A stretch of DNA of 64,000 bases from Molossus alvarezi (Eukaryota; Chordata; Mammalia; Chiroptera; Molossidae). Below, piece by piece: positions 48,263-59,277 of the stretch; position 1 is the first letter of the stretch, and every line of letters starts with the position of its first letter. The position numbers and the translations under genes are program-made. The stretch covers positions 22,428,488 through 22,492,487 of the forward strand of contig CM073898.1 of the NCBI GenBank assembly GCA_037176705.1, read 5' to 3'. The notes under the pieces are model-generated. The model was not told the DNA's origin, searched no databases, and was given only the letters and a program-made list of their open reading frames with translations.

Positions 48263-49499
48263 AGTCAATAGAAAATGAACTGAGTTTGGCATATGCAAAA
48301 TTTTCAATATACTTACTTTGAATCTAAATTATTACGGGCAACTTACGTAATTTTTAAGTGAAAAATATTCTATTATTCAATAACTCATGTAATGTACCAT
48401 GCTCCCCCAAAAAGAAAAAAATTGAGTGTCCAGAGCTGACACATTAGTTTGAGGTAGACCAGCTGTCTGGCTTTTAACATTTTTTTCACCTGCTGCTGCC
48501 GTTTCTACTAAACTTTTCACTTTAAAATTAAAAAATAAATAAATACATTTCTAAAATTACTTTCTTTGGTCTCTTCTGCCTCCAGTATGATAATAAATGT
48601 TCTCTTTATTATGAAATAGCCAATATTTATGTAAGGAGTTGTGTCAATTCTAGTTTTTAACCTTAAAGATATTTTTACAATGTTGATTCCAATAATATGT
48701 TTTATACCTTAAATCTCTAATACTAAATCTTATTTAGGATGTGGATATACAATATTGACTTATTGGTGCAGACTGATTTAATTATTCCACATCTCATTCT
48801 TTTTTTCTGAATTTATTATAGTCATCACAACTAATTTAAATTAAATGGTTTTTCAATAATGGTATCTGCACTATAAAATTGTGTTTTAAATATTCTATAA
48901 ATAGGAGTCAGTCACTGATATGGTCCTGAAACATGTCCATTGAAGACTGGAATAGCATATTCAATTGTGCAAAATGGCATGTATTTTCTTTAAAATATGT
49001 TTTTTATTTTTTAAAAATATATTATTTTACTAGAATTCCATTAGTTTTACTCTTTAGAGTAAGCTTTTAACTAAATAACATGACAATACTATTTCTGTTT
49101 TTTATAGTGTTATTTTTAATAAATATAACACACTTTTTCAATAGATTATTAACTTTTTCTTTAGATTATTATATCTTTCCTTTTTATGTACCATGCTCTT
49201 CCATTTATTTTTATTTTCCCAATGAGATTTTGAAATATTATTAGCTAATTATAACTTTAGCATCATAACACCTTATACAAAAAATCCTTCCCTGTATAAG
49301 TATTACAATAATTAGATTTTCAATCATATGAGCTCAAAATTAATATTGTGTCATTTTTCTAAATTGTTACTTTTAGAATTTCAATATCTGTAACAATTCA
49401 GACTTGGGGCAAGTTAAAAACTAGACACATTATTTACAGAATGCTCTAAGTAATACATAATAATTTTATCATTAATATCTCAAAAGGGGGATAAAAAAA
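48263..49499. other. Very AT-rich unique sequence, no gene seen
   Basis: Over 1.2 kb without coding signal or assignable repeat. Confidence 0.5.
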
Positions 49500-50330
49500 G
49501 ACCTTGGTCATTGCTTCAGGAGACGACCCTTTCTCTTTGATCCATTTCTGGATATTTCTTGTTGTAAAGTAACAGGAAACAAAATTATGTATATATATTT
49601 CTCTGCCCCCAATTCCTGGCACAGAGCTTCTAAAGTCCTCGAAATTTCTTAAGTGGTAAGAACACTAGGAGCACATTTGTCCCAATATTTGGTCTTTGAC
49701 CTTGGTTCCTGACCCAGAGCTCCTAAATCCCTAGGAATTGCCTGAAATTCCTTGATACAAAAGATAGCAATGTCTTTTGTTCTAATGAGGCAACTGTTGG
49801 CGGGTACTCCTGGGTACTTTCAAGATAAAAACTAGTCCCCAGAAAGGCCAAGCCTTCATTAGAAGGCTTCTTTTCACAGACCTGTATTATCTCTTTATCT
49901 GGCTCTTCATTTATATTCTTTATTATATTATTATATAATGTTATATTTTATTCTTTATAATAACCAGTAAACATAAGTGTTTGTCTGAGTTCTGCAAATC
50001 ATCCTAGCAAATTATTAAACCCAAGGAAGGGGTCTTGAGAACCCCAACTTATTACCTGTTGGTTTGAAGTAGAGATGACAATCTGGGACTTGTGTCTGTG
50101 TCTGAAGGGGAGGCAGGCTTGGAGAAGAGAGCCCTTAATTTGTGGGATGTGACTGTAACTCCAGGTAGAGAGCAGCAGGATTGAATTGAAGTATAGGAAC
50201 ATCAGCTTGGTGTGGGGGAAGTCCCCCACACATTTGGTGATCAGCAGTATCAGAAGGGAAGTGTTCTGTGTGAGTAGGAAAAGAGAAAAACCCAGGAATG
50301 TGAATATTCTAGACACCTGTGCAGTGTCTT
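49500..50330 (+). repeat. Ancient endogenous-retrovirus-type LTR
   Basis: Recognisable LTR phrases in order: AAGGCCAAGCCTTCATTAG-type text near 49838, ATAACCAGTAAACATAAGTG (49960), GAGTTCTGCAAATCATCCTA (49988), TTAAACCCAAGGAAGGGGTC (50015), AGAGCCCTTAATTTGTGGGA (50129) and a CCCACACATTTGGTGATCAG end (50224). Near the end is a perfect hairpin TGTGGGGGA-AG-TCCCCCACA (50211-50230). Subfamily and exact ends are not assigned, and no viral gene is attached. Confidence 0.6.
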
Positions 50331-50540
50331 ACAGAAGGTGAGCCGTGGTCTTCAAGTCATCCTTCAAGGTACTTTCCGAAACCTCATCTTTCAGACTCTG
50401 GATTTGGAAATTTGATTGAGCACTAAACTCAACACAGGTCTCTATTCATCTTAATATAAAACATCCTTTAAAACAATTTCTGTCTTTACGGCTGCCAGAA
50501 ATATTTTTCAAATGTATTTATTGACTGTTTTATAAGGTTA

Positions 50541-50674
50541 ATTGAAATGAAAGGATGATATGTTTTCCTTTGAAAAATAGTGGGCTGTTGACCTCTTCTT
50601 GCAATACCAGATTTATGCCTTCTTGATTTATTAGATAGATGAAACTGTCTACCCTGCCTTTCTAAAATATACTG
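50541..50674 (+). repeat. Copy A of a 135-bp direct repeat
   Basis: Matches 53588-53726 at roughly 90% with one 6-bp gap (the later copy has GATAAA extra). It begins ATTGAAATGAAAGGATGATA and ends TTTCTAAAATATAC. I do not recognise it as a known transposon family. Confidence 0.9.
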
Positions 50675-51400
50675 TTTCCTCATCTGGTAAATGCATAGTT
50701 CTGAACTCTATCTAATTTTGCCATTGCCATTGCAAGACAATTCTACTCCACAACTAATTGAGTAAGTATTACCTTTCATGTTCTGTGGAGACAATTTTCT
50801 CCTGAGGAGGCCAAAGTCTCACCTCCTTAAGACTTATAAAGAAAGAAGCTAAAGCATGTTTCCACCAGAGTAATGGTAACACAGACTTTGAAAATTAAGT
50901 GGACCTCATTCCAAAACACTAAAACTACTTGGAGCAACATTGGAGCAGCACTGAAACTTTTTAAAAAAGAAATAAATGAAAAAAGCATTAAAAAAAATGA
51001 TATAGAGAAAAAGACTTTGCATATTTTGGATGATTGGAGGAATGCTCTTGCTTTAAATTAAGTACCACATATTTACTTACCCTTTACTAGCTAGTCATTC
51101 TTCCATTCTCACCTTATTTAATCCACGGAATGACTACCGTGGTTTAGTTACTACATGAGATAGGACATTTCCCCTTCACTTACTTCATCTTGCTTCCTCC
51201 TTCCAATTCTTCTTCTTTTCTTTCATTCATTATCCCCTGGTCCTGTGTTGCTAGGTAAGGTCTGAAACCCTTGCATGCTCTATCCAACTAAGACAAGTAT
51301 GCTAGCATATCATTACACATATTTTATAGTAACTCACTTGGTCATAAGTAGAGATAAAACTAAACCAAAACTCTAAATCAAAACAAAATTCCTATTATTT
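50675..51400. other. Unique sequence, no gene seen
   Basis: A 62-codon Lys-rich frame (50873-51061) has no family I can name. No other signal. Confidence 0.45.
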
Positions 51401-51649
51401 ATTTATTTTTTTTTAAAATTAATTTATTTATTTTTGTTACAGATGTTTCTCCTTTTTCTCCCACTGATTCCCCCCGCCCCCCTCCCCACCCTGTCCCCAC
51501 CTTTGTTGTCCATGTCCATTGTTCATGCATACATGCATATAACTTCTGTGGTCTATCTCTCCCCCACCACCCCCTCTTCATGGGATTGTTAGTCTGTACC
51601 TCACTTCCATGTCTCTGGGACTACCCTGTTCCTCAGACTGTTATGTTCA

Positions 51650-52356
51650 TTATATTCCACAAATAAGTGAGATCATGTGATATTTGTCTATCTCTTGTTG
51701 GCTTGTTTTGCTTAGGATAATATTTTTCAGGTCCCTCCATGTCCTCTCAAAGGATAAAAGATCTTTCTTTCTTACAGCTGCATAGTACTCCATTGTGTAT
51801 ATGTACCACAGCTTTTTTATCCATTTGACTACCTAGGGACACTTCGGCTGTTTCCAGATCTTAGCTATTGCAAATAGTGCTGCTACGAACATTGGGGTAC
51901 ATATATTATTTCTGATGGGTGTTTCAGGCTTCTTAGGGTATATTCCTAGAAGTGGAAACATTGGGTCAAATGGCAGTTCAATTTTTAACTTTTTGAGATA
52001 ACACCGTATTGTTTTCCATAGTGGCTGCAGCAGTCTGCATTCCCACCAGCAGTGTACTAGAGCCTCCTTTTCTCCACACCCTTGCCAACACTTGTTGTTT
52101 AATGATTTGCTGATGGTGGTCATTCTGACAGGTGTGAGGTGATACCTCATTGTTGTTTTAATTTGCATCTCTCTGATGATTAGTGATGTTGAGCATTTCT
52201 TCATATGTCTCTTAGCTATTTGTATGTCCTGTTTGGAGAGGTGTCTATTTAGTTCCTCTGCCCATTTTTTAATTGGGTTCTTTGTCTTCCTTTTGTTGAG
52301 TTGTCTGAGCACTCTCTATATATTGGAAATTAACCCCTTATCTAATATATCATGTT
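51650..52356 (-). pseudogene. L1 ORF2 C-terminal remnant
   Basis: On the minus strand this encodes the end of ORF2p, but the endonuclease and reverse transcriptase parts are missing. The longest frame (51833-52312) reads [20 protein letters not shown] and keeps the Cys-rich motif C-x3-C-x7-H-x4-C ([18 protein letters not shown]) and a [20 protein letters not shown] segment. A stop or frame change near 51833 separates it from the last codons, and the original TAA would lie at 51650-51652. It differs from the L1 at 1-5935 in having the KTKNPIKKW stretch once, without the 22-bp duplication. Confidence 0.88.
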
Positions 52357-52731
52357 ATTACATTTCCAGTTGTTCCACAGTTCTCTTAAGCTGTGTTCCT
52401 ATTTTTCAATTGTTTTTTTCCTTTTGGCTTTCTGATTGGTTAATTTTTTCTACATTGTCTTCTAATTCACTAATCCAGTCCTCAGCTTCTTCTACTCTCC
52501 TGGTTAGTCCTTCCAATGTGTTCTTTATTTCTGCTGTCATTCTTTATTTTTTCTTCATGGTTTTTAATTTCTAATTTGTTGATTTTCAATGTTTCTATGT
52601 CCTTACTCATGCTGTTGAGCTTCCTCAAGATCATGGCTCTGAATTCTAGCTCTGTTAACTTGCTTAACTGCATTTCATTTATCTCAGAGGTCTCTTGTTT
52701 TTATTTGGGATTTGTTTTTTTGTTGCACCAT
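52357..52731 (-). pseudogene. L1 ORF1 N-terminal remnant
   Basis: The start codon is at 52729-52731 (minus strand), at the same position as the ORF1 start of the first L1. The coiled-coil region is recognisable (EINEMQLSKLTELEFRAMIL, then [20 protein letters not shown]) but has frame breaks. It ends at the deletion joint just after the sense codons for LRELWNNWK, so the RNA-binding domains are missing. No functional product is expected. Confidence 0.85.
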
Positions 52732-53587
52732 TTTGGCTGTCTTAGTGGGCTTGGAGCCTGCCAAATTTTCCGTGTGGCTGTTGGTATCCTGCTGCTTGTG
52801 GCTCCCTCTCCTGGGTTTGGATGAGGGTGGGAGTACCCACGTTGAACACCACTGTCAAGTCTTACTTTCCTCGGTAGAGTTCCAAGTCCAGGAATGGTTC
52901 AGTTATCCTCTAACTTTTTGCCTGGAGGCTATTAGTCCTGGTTACTTGAGGAGCCTTGGTTTCTCACTTGAATGAAAAACTCTCTCAGGTTTCAGAGTAA
53001 GAGGATTTCCCAAAGGTGGGGCAGATGCTGGTTATTAATGAGCCTCATTTTGCATTTCAATGGCCCACAGGGTGAGGGGGATCTATTGGGGGGGGCACTG
53101 CCTCTCCCCAGGGCCCTGAGAAGGAGTAAGATGGCCACAGTCCTGCGTGGCTGCAACTCAGCAAAAGCTCTGAGTGCCCTCCAAATCCCAAGTGTCCTCA
53201 CACAGTACCAGTCCAGTCTGCGCTCCCTCTGCCAGAGCCCAAGTTTTGTGATTGTGGCTATTTTAGCACTCTGTCTCAGCTCTCTGTGCTGTGGAGCCAC
53301 TTGGGAGTTTGACCCCAAGGGCATTGCTCACAGCTAAGACTGCTGTCTGTGGCTCCCAGACCCCCTCTATGCCTCTGCAATCCTACCAGGATGGATTCAC
53401 TGTCCCTGGTTATATGGTCCTAATAAGCTGCTTTTTCTGTTGCTTTTTCCCAGTGATTTGTCTTTTTAAGTTGTAATTCCAGTTTGGTCCTGGGAGATGG
53501 TCTGTGTAGCTTCCATTCACTCTGCCGCCATTTTGGAATCCCTGTATTTTTTTTGTTATCTTTTTCTTTCTTCATATATATATATGA

Positions 53588-53726
53588 ATTGAAGTGAAAG
53601 GATGATATGTTTCCCCTTGAAAAATAGTGGGCTGTTGACCTCTGTTTGCAAGATAAATACCAGATTTATGCCTTCTTGATTTATTAGGTAGATGAAATTG
53701 TCTACCCTTCCTTTCTAAAATATACT
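53588..53726 (+). repeat. Copy B of the 135-bp direct repeat
   Basis: Same orientation as copy A, 3.05 kb away and about 43 bp beyond the 5' end of the L1. Its right part was later used as the target of a SINE, so the shared TTTCTAAAATATAC end is duplicated again on the far side of that SINE. Confidence 0.9.
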
Positions 53727-53732
53727 TTTTAT

Positions 53733-53821
53733 TATTTTTTATTTTTATTTTTTTATCCTCACCCAAGGACATTTTTCTATTTGTTGTTCAGGTAGAGTGG
53801 GAGAGAGAGAGAGAGGGAGGA

Positions 53822-53881
<60 letters not shown>

Positions 53882-54037
53882 GTATGTGAAAGGGACACAT
53901 TAAGTGGTTGCCACCCACACAACCAACCAGGGCCAGGGACAAACTGCAACAGAGGTATGCACCCTTAGTGGGAACCAAACCCAGGTCTCTCGGGATCATA
54001 GGCCGATGCTCTAACCACTGAGAAAAACTGGCCAGGG
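53733..54037 (-). mobile_element. Ves-type SINE with long (GA)n
   Basis: Inverted SINE with a T-rich tail side, ATCCTCACCCAAGGACATTT, a GA tract at about 53798-53879 (about 30 uninterrupted GA units at its core), and the head ACTGGCCAGGG. Perfect 18-bp target-site duplication CTAAAATATACTTTTTAT (53715-53732 and 54038-54055). Confidence 0.97.
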
Positions 54038-54069
54038 CTAAAATATACTTTTTATATTCTCTCTATATA

Positions 54070-54208
54070 TATTGGTTGTCTTCCACATGGCCCCAACCAG
54101 GGCCAGGGATCAACCTGCAACCCAGGTTTGTGCCTTTGACCAGAATCTACCTGCAACCCTTCTGTCCATCAGCCAGTGCTTTAACTGCTGAGCCAAACTA
54201 GTCATGGT
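54070..54208 (-). mobile_element. Truncated older Ves-type SINE
   Basis: CACATGGCCCCAACCAGGGC then CAACCTGCAACCCAGGTTTG and AACTGCTGAGCCAAACTAGT. The CT-rich 3' half is missing. More diverged than its neighbour. Confidence 0.85.
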
Positions 54209-54559
54209 GCCATGTTATATCTTGTTATTTATGAGAAAAATAAAATAAAATATTATAATATAAAATATAGAGATATTAATCATGGAAAATAATTATAACT
54301 TGTATATTAGGTTATCATTGGAAAATTTTTAGTTTTGCAGACTTTTTGATTAAATACTTCATTTAGTGTCTTGTCTAATTACATACTGGATGATTGAAAT
54401 TACTTACACTGGCTGTTTTTTAATGAGTTGTAGTCTAATATAATTAGTTTATGATTGTTGATTTGAGTCAGTACAAATAGCTCAAATTTTGAATCTACCT
54501 TTCTATTTAAACAACTTGTAACTATATTAGGAGTTAATGCATATAATTTTGTTTTTTAA
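54209..54559. other. AT-rich unique sequence
   Basis: No gene or assignable repeat. Confidence 0.45.
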
Positions 54560-54735
54560 ATTTGCTTTTCTTTATTTATTTTTATAGTTTACACTGTTAC
54601 AGATGTCCCCATTCTCCCCATCTGCCTACTTCTCCCCAGCTCCCAGCCCCCTTTCGCTCTGGCCATCACCACACTGGTATCTGTGTCTACGGTTATGCAC
54701 ATATGTTCTTTGGCTAATCTCTTCTTTTAAAGCAA
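54560..54735 (-). mobile_element. L1 3' UTR fragment, antisense
   Basis: CTTTATTTATTTTTATAGTT, then ACACTGTTACAGATGTCCCC, a C-rich tract and GGCCATCACCACACTGGTAT. Same subfamily as 22775-22965. Confidence 0.75.
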
Positions 54736-56715
54736 CTAATGAAAAGTACTATCTGTTTGATATTAGGCTAAATATTTCAAAGTCTGGGGCAGACATTTTT
54801 CATAATTTGTCACTCAACTGGATTTTTGTGTTTTACACCAGAGGAAGCTGTCAACACTCTAATCATTTCTATGAAAGGTTTGCAGACTGGAAGCATGAGT
54901 TTCATTAAACTAAATTATCCATTTAATTCTAGAGTTTCTGGGTCTTAGATATACAGTAATGCTTTGCACATCGGAGGAGAATCTCCAATGAATTATTTTA
55001 GTTCTGAGCAATCTATCCACACACAGGAAAGAAGAATTTTCCTGGCACAGTATTCCTGGAGAAAAAAAATAAACAAACAACAACAACAAAAACAGAGAAT
55101 TGAGTGTTTTGACCAGGTATATATCTTAAAATAGTCACTGCTGATTCCTGGCACACTGCACCTTCTGTCCACTTCTGAGACTGCCCCCATGCAGAAGTCC
55201 AGAGTAACGCACAGCTTGAGTGGGACAAGTGCTCGACGATGACAGTTTGCAGATTCCTAATTTTCTCTGATAGTTTTCTCCTTATTTCTAACAACTTGAA
55301 TGGTGCTATGGAACCACCAATTAATTTTCATGATATGCTAGTATAGCCAGGTGATACACCAACTGCTGGCATAAAATTGCTTATTTATTCTTTGAAACAT
55401 ATGGTGTGAAGAGGAAGAAATACCCAGAGAATTGAAAGACCAAAGTACTAGATAAACTCAATTGTTTGCACTAGACTTTTCTTTTTCTTCCCCTTTCCTT
55501 CCCTCACCCCTTTTTCCACCTCTACCTCTTCCTCCTCTACGTCCTACTTATCTCTGACTTTAGGTCAAAACCTCTGGAGCAGTGTCCTCAGCAGAGCCCG
55601 TTGCTGGGCCCTGTCAGGAGTAAGTGAAGTGGTCTGGGGTTCCTGCCAGTGGAGAACCCGATGCTGGATTTCAGCAGGACGTATCCGAGGCAGTGGACCA
55701 GAAGAAAGTGGCCTTGGGATGATTTCAGTCAGTTGTCTGGAAATTTGTCTTCAAGGTTTTCAATGCCAAGAACATTGAGGAGACTAGAAATAATACAGAA
55801 GTTTACCAGAAAATGAAATGGCCCAAGGACAAATCTTATGATGACTCACATGGAAGTCTTCAAGTAAAATAAAAGGAACCAAGGCACAGGTCAAAAAATA
55901 TTTCCAAACCTAGCCACAGTTCTGTGCCATCTTATCAAGTATAGTGGCCCACCTGGCTTCCAACATGGAATAGAAGATTATCTCTGAACACGTCGTCATC
56001 TCAGGGAAAACCACAATAGCCACTCAAGAAATTGCTGAGGCTTGTTTCTCCACTTTGAGGTATATTAACTATTTTTACTTATGATACTTAATTAAATTAG
56101 ACAGAAAAATGTAGCGTCTCTTAAAGTTACTCTCTACTACCATTTTAGTTGTGTAGGAGTCCTTTGATTTATTTTGACTAACATACCTCAGGTTCTAGAC
56201 ACAGCCCAGGCTATGATTGCTACAATTCAGCCTCCTCACAAAGCTAGGTCGAAAGGCACTTGATTTGTGGACATCTCCATTGTTGTCACCATTCAAGGTA
56301 GTGATAATTTAGTTTAGAGCTTGTCTCCTGAACTTGAACATGCATTATGCATCTGAAACTCTGGGTTGAGTTACTGGAGGAAAATTAGTTCATATTACAA
56401 AACACCATTTTATTATTTTTGTTGCAGATTGGTAGCTGGCACATCATCATAAAAGATAATTATAAAATTATATATATCAAAGTAAAAGGAAAAGATAAAA
56501 AAAAGATATTTGGACTTAGAATTTTTTTTTTTCTTTAAAGCAATATAATGAATGTCTAAGGAGAGATTTTATTCCTTTCCACTTTCACTTTTTTCCTTAA
56601 ATTCGTTCTTGGAAAACAAGTCTCTTTCAAACCAGTGAATTGTATTAGCATTACATTCACCATAAATTTGTACCATATATTCTATGGTACATATATTCTA
56701 GAAAGGTGGCTTTCT
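54736..56715. other. Mostly unique sequence; possible decayed retrocopy
   Basis: No transposon recognised. 55560-56050 is less AT-rich than its surroundings and reads in broken frames (for example FKVFNAKNIEETRNNTEVYQ near 55756), which could be an old processed pseudogene, but I cannot name a parent. A pyrimidine-rich patch lies at about 55475-55545. Confidence 0.3.
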
Positions 56716-56739
56716 TTGTGTGTGTGTGTGTGTGTGTGA
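56716..56739. repeat. (GT)n microsatellite
   Basis: About 11 GT units. Confidence 0.93.
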
Positions 56740-56756
56740 TTGCTTATATTATCTAA

Positions 56757-56965
56757 TTTTTTTATTATTGAAAGTATTACAGATGTCCCCCTGTTTTCTC
56801 CCATTGAGCTCCTCCTCCCTGCTCCCATCCCCCTCCTGTTTCCCTACACTAATGTCTGCTGGTTATGCATATATGCATATATGTTCTTTGGTTTATCTCT
56901 TCCCACCCCACAACTCCCTCCCTCTGAAGTTTGTCAGTCTGTTTCCTACTTCCTTTTCTAAAACC
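56757..56965 (-). mobile_element. L1 3' UTR fragment, antisense
   Basis: ATTACAGATGTCCCCCTGTT, TTTTCTCCCATTGAGCTCCT, TTATGCATATATGCATATAT and TTGTCAGTCTGTTTCCTACT are in L1 3' UTR order. More diverged than the 51.4-kb copy. Confidence 0.82.
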
Positions 56966-57329
56966 GATAGCTGTGTTCCTAAAGACTTTTGGAATTTAGT
57001 AATTTTTTAAAAATACATTATATCATATCTTTAATCCTAAGAAGTTTAAGTAGTTTGTTATTGATAGAAATCTTACAATTCTACAATATAACAGAATAAA
57101 ATATTTCAAAAAACAAATGTGACTTTCTTTATCTTTGTTGTATTTATTTTGTTAATTTTTGTTTTCTATCTTCAAAGGTTTGATGAGCTATCCTAGACAT
57201 AGAGTACTAGTAGAAAGCAGAGGCCATGGCCTTGGGACCCTCATGATCTACTGGAGGATAAACAATAACACAAACATGCAGTAACCGTAAGCACAGGATG
57301 CACATGATGTGCTGCAGGGAAATGGCCTG
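56966..57329. other. Unique sequence, no gene seen
   Basis: Nothing assignable. Confidence 0.4.
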
Positions 57330-58055
57330 TCTCCCACAGCCACGACTTAGTTCAAATCCCTTTGCTCTTGGCTCGATGGCTGCAGCAGGCTCCTACTGAC
57401 CTCTTGCCTTCTTGCTTTGCCTCCACCTCTATCCATTTCCCCATTGTTGTCAAATCTTCCTAAGACACAAATATCATCCTACCTCATGTATTTAAATGAA
57501 TGGATCCCTATTGCCTTCGAGATAACATTTTCCCTCTTAATCCAGGGTTCCAGGACCATCGTTCCATGACTCCCTCGTACCTACCCCTTCTGAGCAGCTG
57601 CCACCCACTCCTCACCCTACTTTCTGCTCCACTTCACTCAATTGCTCCCGACGTCCTGAACATCCTCGGCGTCCCTCAACCCTCCGCCTTTTTCCGAGTC
57701 ATTCTCCGAGCAAAGCATTCTCCTCCTCCTCCAGTATCTGCCTGGCTAAAAGATGCACTGATGACATCGCAGCTTGCAGAAGCTGCTTTCCCTCAGCTTC
57801 ACCCTCCTGCACAATCAAGTGCACACTGCAAATCCTGGGTGCTGCTTCTCCCTCACTCGTAGGGTAGGGTCTTGCGTGTTACCCACCAGGAGCCCTCACT
57901 GCTTTGTTATTATTCCCTGTTTGCCCACCAGGGTCCCTCCTTAGGCAAAGCCAGGACAGGCATGGTTCGGATTCCGTTCTTGCTCACATGTGAGGCGTTA
58001 GCACGGTGCACAGCACATAGTGCAGGCCAATAAATGTTGCTGAATGAGTAAATAA
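57330..58055 (+). repeat. Long ancient L2 fragment
   Basis: L2 3' features in order: GATCCCTATTGCCTTCGAGA (57503), CACCCACTCCTCACCCTACT (57602), CTTTTTCCGAGTCATTCTCC (57688), CACAGCACATAGTGCAGGCC (58010) and AATAAATGTTGCTGAATGAG (58030). The 120-codon frame 57500-57862 lies inside it and is not a gene. Confidence 0.82.
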
Positions 58056-59164
58056 AGAAAATAATCAGGCAGGTGTTAATGTCTAAGTCACATAATGCTC
58101 GTAATTCTGAGGATGATCTGACAAACTGTAACATTGTCTTTTGTGGTTGTTGTTAGGAAGAGTTTTCAAGACAGAGAAGCTTGAAGTGTAGGCCAGTGAG
58201 GCCACACCAATAATTTATGATTTTCGAGGAAAGGTACACATAGACGCCAATCTGTATGATAACTGTCAGCCGCAACCACAAATCCAAACCTCCGCTTCCT
58301 CACGCTGCAAGATGCATTACACTTATTTTCCTTTTCGGTTTTAGATCTTTTGTGAAAAATTGGGGCCTTAATTTTTATAATGGCATAACTAGCTGTTAAA
58401 GCACTATTATCAATTAATGAAACCAACAAATAAGCAAACACTGAAGAACTTAACAAGAGAAGAGTTAATCTGTAATTGCCTTGAAAAGTGCCTGTAAAAT
58501 GTTCTACTTCAAATTTTGCTACTGACAACATTATGGGAGAAATAACACGGTGTTACAATGAGAAAGGTTATAAAACGTTATAGCCTCATATTTTAGAGTG
58601 CCCTGGGTTGTAAAAGGTACAAGAAATTCTCAAAAGTTTTGCAGCTGTATACTGGGAGCTCTGTATGAAATTGGGAAAGTACTGTTGATAAAAAAGATTT
58701 TTTTTTTGTATGATGTTTGTATTATTATATCTGGCATATATAATTCAGACTCATAAACATAACAAATGAATTAGATAAAGAATCACATTTGATTTTTAGT
58801 TCTATTTGCTTACCAGGACTTTTCATTATAACCCATCCTTTAGGCTCAGTCTGTCATGTTCACATTTTAGATCTCAGATTTTATGTATATATCTTTCCAC
58901 ATGTACATATCTCTATATGTTTGCTGAATTCGGTTGAAATCAAAAGACATTTGGAATATATATAATAAGAATTAACATGTCTATAGTAATTTGCAGTCTT
59001 TTTAATATATAATTACTAACATATTTAGAAAAAATAACCTATATGATCAATGTGGCCCAACAATTAAAACACAGAAGTTGTCATCTGAAACAATGCACAT
59101 ATCTAGAGCATGTATAAACCTTATTTAGCTGCTTCCACAAACCAAAAAGGGAAAGTGCACCAAA
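58056..59164. other. Unique sequence, no gene seen
   Basis: A 121-codon minus-strand frame (58166-58531) shows no recognisable domain. Confidence 0.4.
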
Positions 59165-59262
59165 TTCATTCAGAACATGGAGTTTGGGAGCCTGAAGACC
59201 TGGGTTCTAATCCCAGCTCTGCCACTTAATAGACTATTTAAAAGCATCAGCCGCTTCATCTA
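59165..59262 (+). repeat. MIR SINE fragment
   Basis: GGAGCCTGAAGACCTGGGTT-like text beginning near 59187, then CTAATCCCAGCTCTGCCACT, clear MIR core wording. Confidence 0.85.
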
Positions 59263-59277
59263 ACATAATAGATTCAG

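Larger units (their letters stand above)
51401..53545 (-). mobile_element. Internally deleted L1 keeping both ends
   Basis: Minus-strand L1. The 3' tail and 3' UTR lie at 51401-51649, the ORF2 C-terminus at 51650-52356, the ORF1 N-terminus at 52357-52731, and an 800-bp 5' UTR at 52732 to about 53545. Compared with the L1 at 1-5935, about 3.67 kb (ORF1 second half through most of ORF2) is absent and the ends are joined at about 52354-52362. The 5' end carries GCCGCCATTTTGG (53524-53536), reverse complement CCAAAATGGCGGC, a YY1-type core. AATTCCTATTATTT (left) against AATCCCTGTATTTT (right) is only a weak candidate duplication. Confidence 0.92.

Noticed and set aside
51401..53545. Splicing as the cause of the internal L1 deletion
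   Set aside because: At the deletion start the intact copy reads CTGGAA|ACATAA, with no GT donor. A short repeated word at both ends explains the joint better.
50486..53772. Conserved small protein shared by two minus-strand frames (GRQFHL.NKSRRHKSGI)
   Set aside because: The likeness comes from the 135-bp DNA repeat. One copy extends into a SINE, and there is no sign of protein-level constraint beyond DNA identity.
57500..57862. 120-codon Pro/Ser-rich frame
   Set aside because: It lies entirely inside an ancient L2 fragment.
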